A stretch of DNA of 64,000 bases, taken from Nageia nagi (Eukaryota; Pinophyta). Below are positions 44,410-58,430 of the stretch, one piece after another (within the stretch, counting starts at the first letter, position 1; each line of letters opens with the position of its first letter). The stretch covers positions 213,590,001-213,654,000 of the forward strand of contig JBITNC010000001.1 in the NCBI GenBank assembly GCA_050084985.1, given 5' to 3'. The position numbers and the translations under genes were made by a program. Under the pieces are notes generated by a model. The model saw only the letters and a program-made list of their open reading frames with translations. It was not told the origin of the DNA and ran no database searches.

Positions 44410-47400
44410 ATGAGCTCAGGATCATCGGTGAAGATAGCAAGGAAAATAACAGACTCCATGGATTTATTATGGGATACTGAAATTACAGCTCAAAATAAGA
44501 ACCCCAAGGGCACAGTTGAAGGTAAGTGCCCAAACTTCAGTTTTAATCATATAGCACATTCACCAATGGGGTCGGGTCTCATGTATTTCATCCCCCATAG
44601 ATTCTTTCCTACTCCTGAGTTGATAGAGTTTATAAAGGGGGCATTTGATCCTGCAACTAGGATAGTCAAAGACTTACAAGGTAGAACTATCTTAAATTTG
44701 GATTCCTTTTCAATAGCAAAAGCTTTTAATCCACCCTCCCCTATGCATTCCCTTATGCACCTTGATTGGTATATGACCCCTAGTTCCAATCTGAGAGTAA
44801 ATATCATGGCCTGGATGAATAAAAATGCAGCTAGGACTATAAAGTTTATGGAGTTCCCCAATTCTGAGCTCCTACTCTCCAATTTTTTTGCACATCTATA
44901 GTTATTATTATCCATGTTGGCCATAGTAGTGGGCAAAGAGATAGATAGGTATGTCTTGCCATTAAAATTAGCTATTTCATACTAGATTTCCCATCCAAAC
45001 TCTCCTATAATGTATGACTGGGCCATTGCACTTTCAGATGGAATATCTGAGTAGTTAGAAAAGATTAGTGAGGGATTTCATTTCTCGTATGTGTCACACA
45101 TTATTTGGATGATGATTCATCAGAATGCTGATGTTTTCAAGAATTTAACCTTGGTTTGAACTAATGAAAGAGGGTCTCAGAAGCCAGTGGACCAATGGAA
45201 TGAGGAGGTGAGGTCTTCAGCAGATTACTACCTTTTTGTAGAAAGCTTTTTGGTTCCTGCAATGAAGTTATTTACCCCCGTAGTTCCAAGATTATCAATA
45301 GCTTCTAAGCTTTACCTCCAGATGCCACATGGAGAGACTGAGGACTGGTTCTTCATGGAGAAGGGGACTTTCATCAGGCTTTATGGATTTTTTGGGGCTC
45401 CTTTCTTACTATTGGTCCATGTAATGGATTTGGGTTTTCAGCATGGAATATGCCAGACAAATGGATTATATAGATTCTAAATATGGAGCTGCAGCAAAGA
45501 AGAGGATAGTTTATGCCCTTCCTCATAAAGTACATGACTTGGTGCTTCAAAGCAGGGGAGCAAATGAATAATTAAAAGGTAAATTATTGAATTTAAAATT
45601 GAAAGAACTTAGTTAGTATTTGCTATACGATTCGAAGGATATCTTTAGCAAGAGGTTGAGGGGCCAGCCCAATCCCCCAAGTTTTAGAGCTAAATCTAGG
45701 TCAGAGCTGCTTAAATGGCAAAACCTAGAATAGGAAGATAAGGTAATGCCCACTACCTTGATTACTAAAGATTTATTGCCATTGTGGTTGAGTTTTTATA
45801 GTAAAAAGACAAATTTTGACCCAAGAATAGACTCCATCTCTAAAAAGTCTTTGAAAACCTTAAGAGATCAGAGATGGAGTGAAGAAAAAATAGCCACCTT
45901 CACTCAGTACTAGATTGAGTCTAGAAATTGGAATACCCCTCTAGATTCTGATTTAGATGAGAAATTTGAGGAGATGTGGAGAATGGAACATCCTACAGAT
46001 GTCCCTGTAGGTGAAGGTTTGGATGATAGTGATGAGGAGGGAGAGCAAGGACCTACAATATCTCAAGTGTCAGCTCAGGAGGAGCTACCCAAGGAAGGAA
46101 CCAGGGAGGGTTCCACAGAAATAGTAGCTTGGAGGCTCAGGAAGGTGTATAAAGAAAGCCCAAAAGGAGATGGCACTGCTCCCACCATCGCTAAAGAGAA
46201 GAAGAAGGAGCCCTACTCCATCAGGTACACTCTCTACTCTCTCTTCCCCTGATTCTCTTACTCCTACTCTGTCTATTCCTACCACATCCATTTCCATTCC
46301 AAGTTCACTTCCACAAATTCCAGTAGTCATTCCAACTTCACCCACCCAATCTCTCATAACACCACCACTGCCTATTCAATGGCAAAGCTCCCTTCCCCTC
46401 ACATCTAGCTCACAAGTTCCCCCCATAACTAGCATCACCACAATACCATCATCACCTTTGCCATCTCTGCCTCCATCATCTTCTCCTCCCTCCATTCCAG
46501 CTCTTCCTACTATTTTTCCATCCAGTAGTAGTGTCCCCAGGCCTAGTTAAGCTAGCCTTGTGACACCAGCATAGCAGATCATGGCCTCCTCCTCTCAGGA
46601 GTTGAGCATCAGATCTCCATTCATTATGATATCTAGGCAACAAGTATCTATGGATGGCATCATGCAGCAGTACCAACAGATGAAATGGGGACAAGATGCA
46701 TGGATGTAGAAGCAGGTCAAGAAGCTCCTAGTTCTGGATAATCTAGTAAGGCTCTAGACTTCAATGGATCTGAAGCATAAGGTGCTTGAGATGGCTATTG
46801 CCTAAGAACCCCAAGAAGGGCAAAGTGATCTCTCATCAATGAACACCCGGGTAAAGATAGATACCAGGAGCATATCCCAGAGTGATAAGAATGAGCTATT
46901 GCAAATAGCTATGGATTTAAACATTTTTGAATTGACCAAATTAGAGGTCAAATATAATAAGCTTCAAAAGGTGAATGAAGTAATGAAACAACAATTAGAG
47001 TCTCAACGGCTAAAATTAAAAGTTGCAGATAATAACATAGCTACTCTCAGAGCAAGTTTAGCTACCACCCCGACTATAGATAGCCTAACAAAGAAAGACG
47101 TGGTCATAGCATAGAAGAATGCAGAAATTACAACCAAAATAGCTGAAGTAGCAGCAAGAGAGACAATAATTGGCAACTTAAACACTGACATTGCATAGAT
47201 GCAGTTGAATTCGAACATCAATAAGGTGGATAGAGATTTTTTGATCAGAATAAAAGATAAATTCCAAGAGCAATTATCTCCAAAGATTAAACAACTAATT
47301 CAACTCAGAGATCACATTGATCTATGTTTTTCAGAGTTGAAGAAATTAGAGGCAAGTGTTAGCCTCTGTGAAAGCACTATCGACCCCATGGAAAAGATAG

Positions 47401-47920
47401 CAAAGAGGGAAAAGAAAAAGCTAGGCAAGTTTTCTGATGAAGAGCTTCAAGCCTTAAATGTGGGAAATAGGGTTGAGTTGATCTCAACGATTGACCACCC
47501 AGTCCATGGGAAATGGGTGTGTCAAGAAATAAAAAATAATTTAATCAAGCAGTGGTAGGGGGTAGAAACCCAGAAAGCTGAAATAGCTAAATTATCTAAG
47601 GCAGGATTTTCGAGATTGTGGAAAGAGGATAATTCACCCATCTCCGAGGCTGAAATTTTGAAATACATTCATGAAGATAGTCAAAAGATGGAAGATATAA
47701 ATTTGTTACTGAATTCTTTTGATGAGTCAACTTTGTTTGAATTTTTTGACCAATGTGCCAATAAAGGAGTGGTCCTGCAATGAATGTTGCACAAATATAG
47801 GCAAATCTCCTATGAAATTTTGAACAACACAGCCCTAGCCCAATCGAGAATAAAAGACTTCTCCAAAAATCATGCAAGTTGGGGTAAGGTTGTGCAATTT
47901 TTAGAGGTTCAGAGTTGAAA
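44410..47920 (+). pseudogene. Large extra sense frame downstream of integrase in F; function unknown
   Basis: About 1,170 codons once stops and two frame changes are crossed: frame of 44410 to about 45440, frame of 45974 (about 45440-46200), frame of 46839 to 47920. I do not recognise the protein. The N-terminal 300-350 residues look globular, with aromatic-rich stretches such as GLMYFIPHRFFPTPEL and KGTFIRLYGFFGAPFLLL. An acidic stretch (LDDSDEEGEQG) and a basic KEKKKE/KRRRR patch follow, then a Ser/Pro/Thr-rich linker of about 120 residues (46220-46550). The C-terminal third is mostly predicted coiled coil (LTKLEVKYNKLQKVNEVMKQ onward). No transmembrane envelope-like C-terminus is clear. 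Extra frames at this place are known in Tat-group elements. Stops are mainly TAG. Confidence 0.7.
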
Positions 47921-48009
47921 TAATAGATTTCATTTGGTTATTATTTTTCAAACTGAGTTCTAAATTCCTCTTTGATCAAGGCAAAATTTTCCCCCAGAAG
48001 TCGCCATAA

Positions 48010-49935
48010 TGTATATCCATACATAATAAATTCTTTATTAGAGCACCGATGTACTTTACTTGCAACTATGAGTTCATTTTAAGATCTCCAGAAGTTTTTT
48101 GAACAAATAAAGCGGGTTGGATAAAATGATGACATCATGGAAGATAAAATAGTTATGTCTTGGTAAAGACCAGGTTCTGGAGATGATGATGTCAACAAGG
48201 GGTGATTAAAAGGCCAGAGTCAATAGATAAAGCATTCTGAAATGAGATGATAAAAGCTCAATTGTGGAAAAGTCTGAGTTCTAGAGAAAGTGAGTAAAAC
48301 ATTTCTAAAAGTATGAAGATGACATCATAGGGAGAATAATGTTCATAATTTTGAATGAAATCGGGTCCCGAAAGTGATGAGGTCAGCAAGAGATAATCGA
48401 AGAAGCTAGAGCCTGAAAGTTAAGTGTTCTAGAAGTAAAGCATTCTGGAATAAGATGATGATGTCACAAAGGATAAGATAGTCGCATTTTGGTAAAGATT
48501 GGGTTCCGGAGATGATGATGTCAACAAGGGGTGATTAAAAGGCCAAAGTCAATAGATAAAGCATTCCAAAATGAGATGATAAAAGCTCAGTTGTGGAAAA
48601 GCCTGAGTTCCAGAGAAAGTGAGTAAAACATTTTCAAAAGTATGAAGATGATGTCATAGGGAGAATAATGTTCATAATTTTGAATGAAATTGGGTCCCGA
48701 AAGTGATGAGGTCAGCAAGAGATAATCGAAGAAGCCAGAGCCTGAAAGTTAAGTGTTCCAAAAGTAAAGCATTCTAGAATAAGGTGATGATGTCATAAAG
48801 GATAAGATAGTCACATTTTGGTAAAGACCAAGTTTCGAAGATGATGATGTTAGCAAAGGGTGATTAAAAGGCTAGAGTCAGTAGATAAAGCATTCTAAAA
48901 TGAGATGATAAAAGCTCAATTGTGGAAAAGCTTGGGTTCCAGAGAAAGTGAGTAAAACATTTCTGGAAGTATGAAGATGACATCACAGGGAGAATGATGT
49001 TCACATTTTTGAATGAAATCGGGTCCCAAAAGTGATGAGGTTAGTAAGGAGTGATCAAATAACCAGAGCCAGTGAATTCTAGAATGTAGAGATGAGAACA
49101 GTAAATAGAGATCAAATAGCTGGAGCTAGTAAATAGAATATCCTAGAAGAGAGGAGGACAACAAGAAGTCAGATCATAGTCATCAAGAAGCTGTACCATC
49201 TATAATCTACCCAGTTTTGTAATATTCTACCAAGTGGCGTATGTAGGTAGTATTAGTTAAAAGAAGGCTAGAATCTTGAAGCCATTTTGTAAACATTTCT
49301 ATTCTGCAATTCTTGTAACTGTTGTTGCTTTAGTATAAGTATATGAAAATAAAGTGAAAGAAGGGTCGAAAGCCCTAGTATTGCTCTTTACATTTATTCT
49401 CAAAGACCTGTAGTTTTTTATCAGTAATATGATACCATCTTGACCTTTCTTGTCTAGCACTCATAATTATCATTCTTAATTTGGTTACATCATGGTAGCT
49501 TGGCTTGTTTCTTGAATGGTAATCACAAACTATTAGTATAACTGTGTCTGCTACATGGTAGAGTAAAGTTGGGAAACTATTTGAGAGTGAGAGCTTGTAC
49601 CGTAGCTGCTACACTAGATTCAGACCAAGGTTTCACACATTGTGAAAGCCCACACTGAACTAGTGATCCACCTTTGCTTTCCCTCTTGTTACCCTAAGCC
49701 TTTTTGCTTAAATTCCTTACACTCTACTCCTTTTTATTTTCTTTCCTATTACCCTAAGACTTTTTCTTAAATTCCTTGCACTCTACTCTTTTTATTTTCT
49801 TTCTTGTTACTTCTCCTACACCCGATGTATAAGGAACCAGCCTTCTCCGGAGATTAGACTGTCACCATAGTCTATTCTTGATTTAATTTGGTTAAGATTG
49901 TTCATGGCACATATATTACACAATCCTAATCAACA
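48010..49935 (+). repeat. 3' LTR of element F (1,926 bp)
   Basis: Begins TGTATATCCATACATAATAA and ends CCTAATCAACA, then ATAAG. The three 329-bp units are anchored at 48162, 48491 and 48820. Where the 5' LTR has ATATAAATAG the 3' LTR reads ACAGTAAATAG. The sequence just before it (47980-48009) has a run of C and AGAAGTCGCC but no obvious polypurine tract. Confidence 0.95.
48105..49070 (+). repeat. 329-bp tandem repeat, three copies, in the 3' LTR of F
   Basis: Anchors GGTAAAGA at 48162, 48491 and 48820 give a period of 329, the same as in the 5' LTR. Confidence 0.93.
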
Positions 49936-50146
49936 ATAAGAATTTCAAGTAACTATGGTATATTATTGGTAGATCCTAGATCATGATAAACTATGCGATA
50001 GGGTTTGTTCACATGCTTCCCATCAACACATATGGGAAGTAGTTACAAGAGACATTCTACATGTAGTTGTAGCATTGTATGTACTTCATACCTTAGTTAA
50101 ATTGTATAGAAGCCAAGGTAAGAGATATAAATGTAATAAAGTGATG

Positions 50147-50182
<36 letters not shown>

Positions 50183-50700
50183 GAGAGAGGCATCAATAGG
50201 AGTGTAATATGAAAAGGGGGCCATGCAATCTATGATCAACATTAAGCATGTTCCCAAACTATCACTACATTTGGTATCCATAATCCTCTTTGTGTACTTG
50301 CATAGCAACATGAATGTTGGAAAAATATGGTATATTGATTATAAATATTAGATCATGATAATCCATGTAGTAGGGTTTCTCCACATACTTCCCACCATCA
50401 CATATGGAAAGGACATATAGGAGACATTTTGCATGTAGCCATAACATTAGATGTACTTAATACCTTATCCTAATCATAGAGGAAATTGGGGTAAGGGATG
50501 TATATGTGATATGTTGTAGGAGTTATAGAGGGAGGATCTTAGGAGTAATGGAAGGGGCAAGTTGGCTATATGGAATGCTAACTTGGGTGATAAGGTAGAC
50601 TAAAGAAACTAACTATCTTAATATAGAATGAGTTTCATTATGCCAACCTGGGTGGGGACAAGTAACCAATTATCCTCATCATAGTATTTTATATAATACC
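49936..50700. repeat. About 340-bp array (right part) with ATAAG duplication and GA microsatellite
   Basis: Continues the unit interrupted at 35965, starting with the ATAAG duplication (49936-49940). The next ACATTTGGTATCCATAATCC is at 50267, which gives a unit of about 367 once F and one duplication copy are removed. A GA-rich tract (GAGAGA with ATAGAG breaks) lies at 50149-50190. Segment 50500-50690 matches the long-variant segment 34540-34750. Confidence 0.8.
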
Positions 50701-52699
<1,999 letters not shown>

Positions 52700-52749
52700 T
52701 ATTTTTTATTAGGTTTTACAAGAATTAAAGATCCAATGGAAGCTATAAC

Positions 52750-53110
52750 ATTAGCAAATCTATTAGTTGATCATGGTGTTACTTATAAATCATATTTTTT
52801 GAAATATGATAGTAGATTATTTTACCAATCCCTTAAATTTTTATAATAAAGGTTCCTTACATTAGAAGATTTCTTTGAATTGGTTTACAATCAATCATGA
52901 GTCACCAATAAATTTAACTTTTCTAAATTTTAATTGTATGGTAGTTGTTATAGCTAATATTAAAGCTTCATACTCAACATTGTTATTTATACACTAAAAA
53001 TTAATCTTAAAATAATAAGGTATGGGAACTCCTTAGGGTGTAACAAATACAACACCTACATCTCCACATTGTTCACATCTTGATCCATCAAAATATATTA
53101 CCATATCCAA
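52750..53110 (-). pseudogene. Archaeal-type RNase H of element E
   Basis: On the minus strand: MVIYFDGSRCEQCG with the first Asp (about 53090), VFVTP, NNNVEYEALILAI with Glu (about 52960), then KFIGDS and LIVNQF with the third Asp. Several stops. It lies after the gypsy RNase H, the common Tat arrangement, and so contrasts with element F. Confidence 0.75.
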
Positions 53111-54500
53111 CTATTGTTTAGATTCTATGGGAATTTCCATTTCATCTAATTTAAATATATGTTCATTTGGTAATTCTATGATGAGTGGATTATCATTGGG
53201 TAATAATGCTTCAACAAGATAGTTAGCTATGACTTATCTTTTGATTGATTTTTGACTTATGAAGAGTAAGTTAAATTTAGTTAAATGCATGATCCAATTA
53301 GATGTTCTTGTATTTTGATAAGTTTTATTCATCATATATTTCAAAGGATCTACTTTGGCAATTACATACATGATATGGTTTAGCATGTAATGTCTTAAAC
53401 TTTTAGTCACAAATACTATTGCTAAGAATAATTTTTCTAAGTATTATATATAATATCATACCCAACCAAAGTTAGAAAAAAGGAATATATTACTTTTTGT
53501 TACTATTATTATTATTTTGTGCAAGCATAGTTCCTAAGGCTATTTCTATGATGGATATATATAAAAGAATTATTCTCCAAGCTTAGGTATTACTAAAATA
53601 GGTGGTGAAAGGAGATAGCACTTTATTTCATCAAATGTTGTTTGTTATTCATTATCTCAGTGAAATGTAATCCCTTTCTTTAAGAGTTTTTTAAAAGGTT
53701 TACATTTGTCTAATAACTAAGAAATGAAATGCCTTATGGCTTGTAAAATACCTTGTAGACTATGTAGTTGCTTTATATTTGATGGGGGTAACATACTTGT
53801 TATGACTTTTATCTTATTAGGATCTACTCCAATTCCTTGCATAGAAATAATGAAACCTAATAATTTCCCAGATGTTACTCTAAAAATACTTTTTTTGGGT
53901 TTAATCAAATCTTATGTTTAGGTAACTAATCAAATATTTTTATGGTACTTTGGGATGATCTTCCTATATTTTTTATTTAGCCAATACATCATCCACATAA
54001 TCCTCTACAATATCATGCATGTAATCATGAAAAATGTACATCATGGCTCTTTGATAGGTACCTCCAACATTTTTCAATCCAAAAGGAATTAATTTATAAC
54101 ATAATGTTCCCCAAGGTGTTATGATTACAATTTTATGTTGGTCTTTTAATTCTACTTTAATATCATTGTATCCTCAAAACCCATCCATGAGTGATGACAT
54201 TTCATGTCCTATAGTAAAATCAACTAAATTATCTATGTTTGGTAGAGGAAAGTCATCTTTAGGGTATGCTTTGTTTAGATCTCTAAGGTTTATGCATATT
54301 CAAATATTCCTAATAGATTTATTAATTACTACCATATTAGAAATCAAATTATAATAATCAATAAGATGGATAAACGTAACTTCTAATAGTTCTTGTAGCT
54401 CTTCTTTTACCATACCAAGATTATACACTACTAAGTTAGGATCAAATCCATGAATATCAACATATGACCATGAAATTTTTTTCATATTTTTATTTGAGTA
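53111..54500 (-). pseudogene. Reverse transcriptase and gypsy RNase H of element E
   Basis: Minus strand. The RT N-terminal region (54485-54300) reads SWSYVDIHGFDPNLVVYN and VKEELQELLEVTFIHLIDY. The polymerase core (54300-53920) is decayed, with remnants that on the minus strand correspond to a Met-Pro-Phe-Gly region and an Asp-Asp site. The open segment 53908-53717 gives SIFRVTSGKLLGFIISMQGI, VDPNKIKVI and LHSLQGILQAIRHFIS, a classic Tat RT C-terminus. Gypsy RNase H remnants follow to about 53300 (LEKLFLAIVFVTKSLRHYML). Enough for family assignment, not for function. Confidence 0.8.
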
Positions 54501-55779
54501 TTATGATGAATCCTTTTTTTTTTCTTTTTAGTAAGGGATTTCCCTAATTGAATATTTTTAGGGTTGTTAGGATCCTCTCTTAGGTCAACCTCAATGGTCT
54601 CTTCAATTAACATGTGAGATCCTTCCTCTAATTGGTTGGGTATTGGAATCTAATTATTATAATTTGCATTATATTCTTCATCCTCACCTTCATATTGTTC
54701 TTGTAAGGTGGTATTAATATTCAAATCTAAAATTCACAAGATTGCATATATATTTTTAAAATATTAAAATATAGGTTATTTGGGAATCAATGTAAAGTTT
54801 ATAGTCTCTTCATCTACCAAAATGTATGAGGAAGAGCTATTTGGACTTTCTAATATTACTATATCAAACTCATCACTTACAAACAAATCAAAGTCTATTT
54901 TATATGTAAGGTTATCACATATTTCTATGATTTTCACCATATTAATTGATATATTATAAAATAATCCTCCTAAGGATAACATTATAGACTCCATATCATC
55001 CTAATTTACCATCCATAGGTGTTTCACATGAGTTTTTAAAGGTTTTAGCTTCTAGTTATAGTTCAATTATCTTGCAACTGGATATTACTTAGTTTTTATT
55101 CTTATAACCTAATCATGTTTTATCACTAGGAAACTGATAATGAATATCAATGGTGTACCTAGGTCTTTGTTCATATCATCTTAAACCATGTCCTTTCCAA
55201 TAACATCTATCAAAGTATATTTAAATAAATGATCTTACATTTGGTGATAGATACTATAATAAATTATAGAAGATACCTTCATTTGATTGAGGTAAAGAGA
55301 GAATAGGTGGTTCTATTGGACCATGATATACAAAAAGTGTTTGATTAGGTGACTTTCCTAGTTGTATTATCTATCCTACTATACTATTCCATAATTTGTT
55401 AATCTTATAATGATAGAATAGATATTATATGGTTCATATTTTATTGAACTATAATTTTTTAACACATTTTTGGGATAAGATGCTTTTTATGATGAGGATT
55501 TTCTTGCTTCATCTAACTTTCATGCTCTTTCTTCCCATGTTTGCTTTTCTAAGAATGTTGGTTCTATTTTTGGTAATGGATCCTTATTAATATTTGGTGT
55601 ATGAGGTATTTCAAGATCAACATGATCCTTCCCTTTTCATGACCTTGAAAAGGAACCTTTTTTTTATCAATATCTACCATTGAAAAATTCTTAAGAACTA
55701 TAGGCATTGCCAAATAGTGAGTATATGGTAAAGCAGTTTCTCCTAAAAGAATGTAATTATAATAAGAATATAGATATTC
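54501..55779 (-). pseudogene. Protease-RT linker of element E
   Basis: Decayed linker on the minus strand. Near 54730-54510 it reads LQEQYEGEDEEYNANYN and PKNIQLGKSLTKKKK, a region that precedes RT in Tat polyproteins. Frame 54994-54776 is open but not recognised. Confidence 0.55.
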
Positions 55780-56170
55780 ACCCCAAAGTACATAATGTAC
55801 AACCCCATTATGAATATATTTTAGATAGTTATGATATATTCATGAGAAGTATTGCATGTATCTAATCCAAGGTCTCCTTAAGAGTATGTTGTAGTGCATT
55901 ATATCTCCTTCAAAAACTTGCAAATATGTTTGTACTATTTTAGATCCCCTAGTAATAGGTAATGAGATAGATCCCATTCTTAAGCATAAAGCATCATTAA
56001 AAGATATTAATTATAAATAAGGTGCACATATATTTGAGAAGGGGATATTAAATTTCTTATAGGTGGTTTTGGAAATAATATTTATTATAGAACCTTCATA
56101 TATTAATATCCTCTTAAAATCCACCCCATCTATCTTTGGTTACAACATGTAATGGATGATCTTAATCTTG
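55780..56170 (-). pseudogene. Retropepsin of element E
   Basis: Minus strand: DFKRILIYEGSIINIIS (about 56130-56080) corresponds to the active site, with the catalytic Asp changed to Tyr. SFNDALCLRMGSISLPITRG and MHYNILLRRPWIRYMQ (about 55900) match the element A protease. Inactive by the lost Asp. Confidence 0.75.
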
Positions 56171-56679
56171 TGAATGGTTTAATGGCCTTATTTCATGATC
56201 ATAGAAGGTATTAGTGGGCTTTTAGCTTGGCTTAATATTTCCCATAAAACATAAAAAGCTTTTAGGGTCATTGATATCCAACTCAATTATTTACAACAAT
56301 TGGTTCATAGCTTCCCTATGGTATTTGGATTATTGTAGTAACTCAAATAAAGACATCTTTACTTGTGAATTTATCAATTAATATTGTAAATATACTTTTA
56401 CTAAAACCTTAAGAGGTTGTGGTATAGTTATATTTGGTTGTACAATATTATCATTTATGTGATTGTAAGAAACATTAGCTTATCTTCCTTGTGCCCTTTG
56501 GGATATTATGGTTATACTTACCATAGCATTAAAAGTAGAGACATATTGAAGCCCTTTATACATTACTTGACTTTTGTGTGAGTGTGATGCTATGGTATTA
56601 GCTTAGTGTTGAGGAAGTGGATTATGGTATATTTCTAGGTTTTAATTAGGAATAGTTAATATATTATCTACCTATAATC
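56171..56679 (-). other. Decayed gag-protease linker of element E
   Basis: Between knuckle and protease; no readable frame longer than a few dozen codons. Confidence 0.45.
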
Positions 56680-58430
56680 TTCCTTAATCAATAAAATCTT
56701 GAACCTTATGCTATAATGTTCTACATTTTCCTATAGTATGACCCTTTTTATGATGGTAGTAATAATAATAATTCTTATTACACCATTTAATATCTCTTGT
56801 ATTAGGTATTTTAGATTATATTTTAGGTAAAGTAATCATTTGATGATCCATTATTTTTTTTAAAATATCATAAAGCAATTATTTTGAGTGGTTGCCTAGA
56901 GTTTCTTCCCTCATTTTGTGGACCATGTATATTTTGTAGAGGATTTGATTCTCCATATTTAAGATAAGAAAATTTATTAGCAAGCATTGATTTTACTAAT
57001 TATTCTAACTAATTTTTATTTCTAACATAAGGTTCTTTCTTTTTACCATATAGGTCTCCATCCTAGATTTTAACCTTTTCGATTACAATGGCTTGAGAGA
57101 TTGCTTCCTCAAATATCTTATATTATTGAATTAATAAGGTACTAGTGATAGGTCTTAGACAAATTTGACTAAACATTTTCACTAGTTCTTATTGAGGTAG
57201 AGTATAAGCCATGCTTGTTAGAATCACCCTCCATCTTAAGATAAAGTCTATGACTTCCTAATCCTAAAATTGTTGTAATCTTGTGAGATCAGTTATAGAA
57301 GTCTTATCTTTAATGTTTATCCTAAAGTGTTATAAGAACAAGTTGGTTAATTTCACATATGATATGATGCTATGTTTAGTTCATTTAACATACTAATCCA
57401 TTGCTTATCAAACAAGTGTCATGGGAAATATATGCAACATTAAAGCATCATCGCTAGAATTTACATAACTTGAATACTTTAAACATATTATATGTTCTTT
57501 ATGATTCTCCTTTCCTTTGAAATATTCAATATTTGGAATTTCAAATTTGAAAGGGATATCCATTTTAGGAACACTTGGGTGTATGGGCTCATTACAAATT
57601 ATTTTTTAAGAGACTTTATATTTATTTTTTTGATGTAATATTCTTTCAATCTCTATTAACCATTCATCAAAGTTATTACTTGGTTATATAGGAATGATAG
57701 GATGTTTACTATTCCTATTATATTCCTTTTGTTTATTATTTGAAAATGATTGGTAACTTCTTTTGGAAGATGTTTGGTGGTGATGGTGAATGAGGTTGAT
57801 GTGGAGGAAACTATTGTTATCCCTATTGATATAAATGTGTAGGAGCATAATGTATTTGATCCTCTTATCTAGGTTGAGGTAAAGGGGGTCTTAAAGGTTA
57901 TTGTTGCTCATGTGACACCTTCCTTATTATAGGTAAATGAAAGTTTTTATATTTATAGTTTTTATGACCTTGAGGAAATAAGGATCATGATTTAAGTGGT
58001 GGCTTCCTATTATCTATTACTCCCTAATCTAATTTATTTTTAATTTGAGCTCAAACCTGTGGTTTATTAGGTTATCCTATTGGTGTTTTACTTCAATATA
58101 CATGAAATATAGGTTGTGTTTGTAAACATGAGTTTTAACCCAATTTCTTGGGTTCATTTCATTTTTATATGTCTAGATTATATAGGATAATTTTTTTGTT
58201 AGCCTAAAGTTATTTATAATTTTGATTTGATATAGATACATATGATGTTATCTCTTCTACCCTATACCTTGAAGGATCACGATTACTTTGTTTAGGAGAT
58301 CTATGACTCATTCTAGGGGTTGTATGAGTAGTACTAGGTTTTTTATGGCTAGTAATAAAAGAATAATGACTAGTCTTAGGGGTAGGTGTCTTTATTTTTA
58401 GAATATGATAAGCATCATTATACACCCTAT
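56680..58430 (-). pseudogene. gag: gag of element E
   Basis: Minus strand. The N-terminal part includes the open segment 58425-58210 (Ser/Thr/His/Pro-rich). The core at about 57610-57060 reads EPIHPSVPKMDIPFKFEIP, MLHIFPMTLV, FRINIKDKTSITDLTRLQ, VKMFSQICLRPITSTLL and AISQAIVIEKVKIWDG, nearly parallel to the gag of A at 6640-7180. The knuckle near 56760-56710 reads YYHHKKGHTIGKC and lacks the first Cys. Many stops. Confidence 0.78.

Larger units (their letters stand above)
35966..49935 (+). mobile_element. Element F: full-length 13,970-bp Tat-like Ty3/gypsy retrotransposon
   Basis: Bounded by direct LTRs of 1,933 and 1,926 bases and by the ATAAG duplication. Internal order: primer-binding site, gag, protease, archaeal-type RNase H, RT, gypsy RNase H, integrase, then an extra sense frame of about 1,170 codons. 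The first three domains share one frame (frame of 38047) and RT to integrase share another (frame of 40668); the switch falls inside the archaeal-type RNase H near 40645. About 29 in-frame stops interrupt gag to integrase. The element is dead but structurally complete. Confidence 0.95.

Noticed and set aside
46085-46357. Minus-strand Gly/Val-rich frame
   Set aside because: Complement of the Ser/Pro linker in the extra frame of F; no independent support.
50093-50447. Minus-strand frames in the about 340-bp array
   Set aside because: They recur loosely with the repeat unit (also at 33768-34040 and 35740-36021) but with changing frames and stops; repetitive non-coding DNA is the simpler reading.
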